This document shows, piece by piece, positions 33,485 through 34,349 of a DNA stretch of 34,349 bases. The DNA comes from an uncultured Nitratireductor sp. (lineage in GTDB: Bacteria > Pseudomonadota > Alphaproteobacteria > Rhizobiales > Rhizobiaceae), in assembly GCF_913053745.1 (NCBI RefSeq), contig NZ_CAJXGF010000033.1:1-34349 (forward strand), given 5' to 3'. The position numbers and the translations under genes are program-made. Each line of letters opens with the position of its first letter. Position 1 is the first letter of the stretch. Under the pieces are notes generated by a model. The model saw only the letters and a program-made list of their open reading frames with translations, made no database searches and was not told where the DNA came from.

Positions 33485-34161
33485 CGACCTCCCGTCTCCA
33501 TCGTTACCGCCTGATAGCCGAGGCCGCGCAACGTGCGGATTTCCAGGCCCGATCCCTCGATTTTGCGGCGCAGACGACCGACATAGAGTTCGACCGCATT
33601 CGGGTTGCGCTCCTCGTCATGTCCGAAGAGACGGACAAGCAGGTCCTCCTTTTCAAGCACCCGGTCCCGATTGGTCAGAAAAATCTCCAAAAGCGTCTGC
33701 TCGCGCCGTGTCAGGTCGCACGGTTTCCCATTGATCAGAACTCGGCGCGCTGCCATGTCGAAGGTGAGTTTCCCCACCGACAGCGTGCGGTCTGCCTCGC
33801 CGCTGCGTCGACGTATGATTGCGCGGATGCGCGCTTCCAGTTCACCGAGATCGAACGGTTTGATCATGTAATCGTCGGCACCCAGATCGAGTGCGTCGAT
33901 CTTTTCGTTAACGGCCAATCGCGCCGTCAAAACCAGGACGGGAACTCTATTTCCCCCGGACCTGAGTTTCTTGAGGAAGGCCATGCCCGACCCATCCGGC
34001 AAGTTGATGTCCAGAACGACCAGGTCGTGATGTGCCATTGCCACGAAGTGCTCGGCGTCTTCCAGAGTTTCTGCACGATCGCTGACATGGCCGGCCTTCT
34101 CGAGCCGTCTTTCGATTGCCTCTGCGACGTCGCGCGTGTCTTCAACGATCAAGAAATGCAT
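33481..34161 (-). CDS. OmpR/TctD-family response regulator
   Basis: 226 residues from ATG 34161 (MHFLIVEDTRDVAEAI); an in-frame TTG at 34173 adds four residues but has no ribosome site. Receiver with phosphoacceptor D51 (DLVVLDINLPDG) and K101 (MIKPFDLGELEARI). The C-terminal winged helix ends NAVELYVGRLRRKI and IRTLRGLGYQAV. It overlaps its kinase gene by ATGA. TctD-type regulators commonly control a divergent substrate-binding-protein or transporter gene, which fits the gene starting at 34331. Confidence 0.95.
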   Translation of the reverse strand: MHFLIVEDTRDVAEAIERRLEKAGHVSDRAETLEDAEHFVAMAHHDLVVLDINLPDGSGMAFLKKLRSGGNRVPVLVLTARLAVNEKIDALDLGADDYMIKPFDLGELEARIRAIIRRRSGEADRTLSVGKLTFDMAARRVLINGKPCDLTRREQTLLEIFLTNRDRVLEKEDLLVRLFGHDEERNPNAVELYVGRLRRKIEGSGLEIRTLRGLGYQAVTMETGGR

Positions 34162-34173
34162 CTTCCCCGACAA

Positions 34174-34190
34174 TGACAGCTTTTTGACAG
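34174..34190. promoter_or_regulatory. 11-bp-period direct repeat in the divergent regulatory region
   Basis: TGACAG occurs at 34174-34179 and again at 34185-34190, a period of 11 bp. OmpR/PhoB-family regulators typically bind tandem half-sites at this spacing. The repeat lies directly upstream of the regulator gene and 140 bp before the divergent gene, so it could serve autoregulation and target control. Confidence 0.4.
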
Positions 34191-34236
34191 GCTAACTCTA
34201 TAGGGTCCGTTCCGCCATGAGAACAATCTCCTTGGC

Positions 34237-34269
34237 ATACCGCTCCGGACATTGGGAGGACAGCGGTAT
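34237..34269 (+). promoter_or_regulatory. Inverted repeat upstream of the right-edge gene
   Basis: ATACCGCT (34237-34244) and AGCGGTAT (34262-34269) are perfect 8-bp inverted repeats with a 17-nt interval, 61 bp before the ATG at 34331. It may be an operator or a leader hairpin. Confidence 0.35.
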
Positions 34270-34330
34270 CGAAAAGTTTGAGGAGAGGTCTGCCAATTCC
34301 CGGCGGAACCACTCGAGAGGAGGAATTTCG

Positions 34331-34349
34331 ATGAAAAAGCTAATCGGCC
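34331..34349 (+). CDS. Start of a divergent gene (first six codons only)
   Basis: ATG at 34331 is preceded by a perfect AGGAGG (34318-34323) with a 7-nt spacer. The visible residues are MKKLIG, which look like the start of a signal peptide. Position opposite a TctD/TctE pair suggests a periplasmic binding protein (TctC-like or ABC type), but the product cannot be identified from six residues. Confidence 0.6.

Noticed and set aside
34184-34205. TTGACA followed by TATAGG as a promoter of the right-edge gene
   Set aside because: The hexamers are only 9 bp apart, far too close for a sigma-70-type promoter.

Overview
The window looks like chromosomal DNA of an alphaproteobacterium, most likely a member of the Hyphomicrobiales (Rhizobiales; Phyllobacteriaceae/Brucellaceae-like). 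The reasons are the high G+C sequence rich in TCG/GCG codons and the gene order gatC-gatA, UPF0173 hydrolase, ruvX, pyrB-pyrC', plsY-dprA, topA-rnr-DUF983-Nudix, which I recall from Brucella/Mesorhizobium-type genomes. This assignment rests on recollection and protein motifs, not on a database search. I saw no tRNA, rRNA, CRISPR array, transposase or phage gene.

Layout. (1) Positions 2-1621 hold the 3' part of an FAD/GcvT-type dimethylglycine/sarcosine dehydrogenase-like gene. Its serine codon use is clearly unlike the rest of the window, so it may be foreign or an assembly join. It converges on sdaA (L-serine ammonia-lyase). (2) 3049-7123 carries, on the minus strand, a previously easy-to-miss 43-residue membrane protein with its own terminator, a YdcF-like protein, gatA, gatC and a UPF0173 metallo-hydrolase. 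(3) 7251-11288 holds ruvX, two small membrane proteins, an AEC-family carrier and an AidB-type acyl-CoA dehydrogenase, with several convergent 3' overlaps. (4) 11509-22176 is a long plus-strand housekeeping series: pyrB overlapping a catalytically dead dihydroorotase (pyrC'), plsY overlapping dprA, then topA, rnr, a DUF983 protein and a Nudix hydrolase, mostly with overlapping or nearly touching starts and stops. (5) 22186-25461 has minus-strand TauE/SafE, dusA and a stand-alone ferredoxin-reductase-like flavoprotein.

(6) The most interesting part is 25548-34349, a signal-transduction and transport block on the minus strand. In transcription order it encodes an OmpR-type response regulator, a TctE-like sensor kinase (both gene joints overlap by ATGA), a secreted solute-binding protein with no permease beside it, an NtrC-type sigma-54 activator, a cache-domain sensor kinase, and an OFA-family MFS carrier. 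Just upstream of the MFS gene lie two perfect 15-bp dyads 22 bp apart, followed by a good -24/-12 sigma-54 promoter; the geometry is that of a textbook enhancer-dependent promoter. The MFS gene ends at a strong intrinsic terminator. At the right edge a divergent gene begins, preceded by an 11-bp-period direct repeat suited to an OmpR-family regulator. I read this block as a carboxylate (or similar small anion) sensing and uptake locus in which a periplasmic binding protein may act as the receptor for one or both kinases. The order binding protein - NtrC regulator - kinase - MFS carrier recalls the Salmonella PgtC/A/B/P system, but with a different carrier family.
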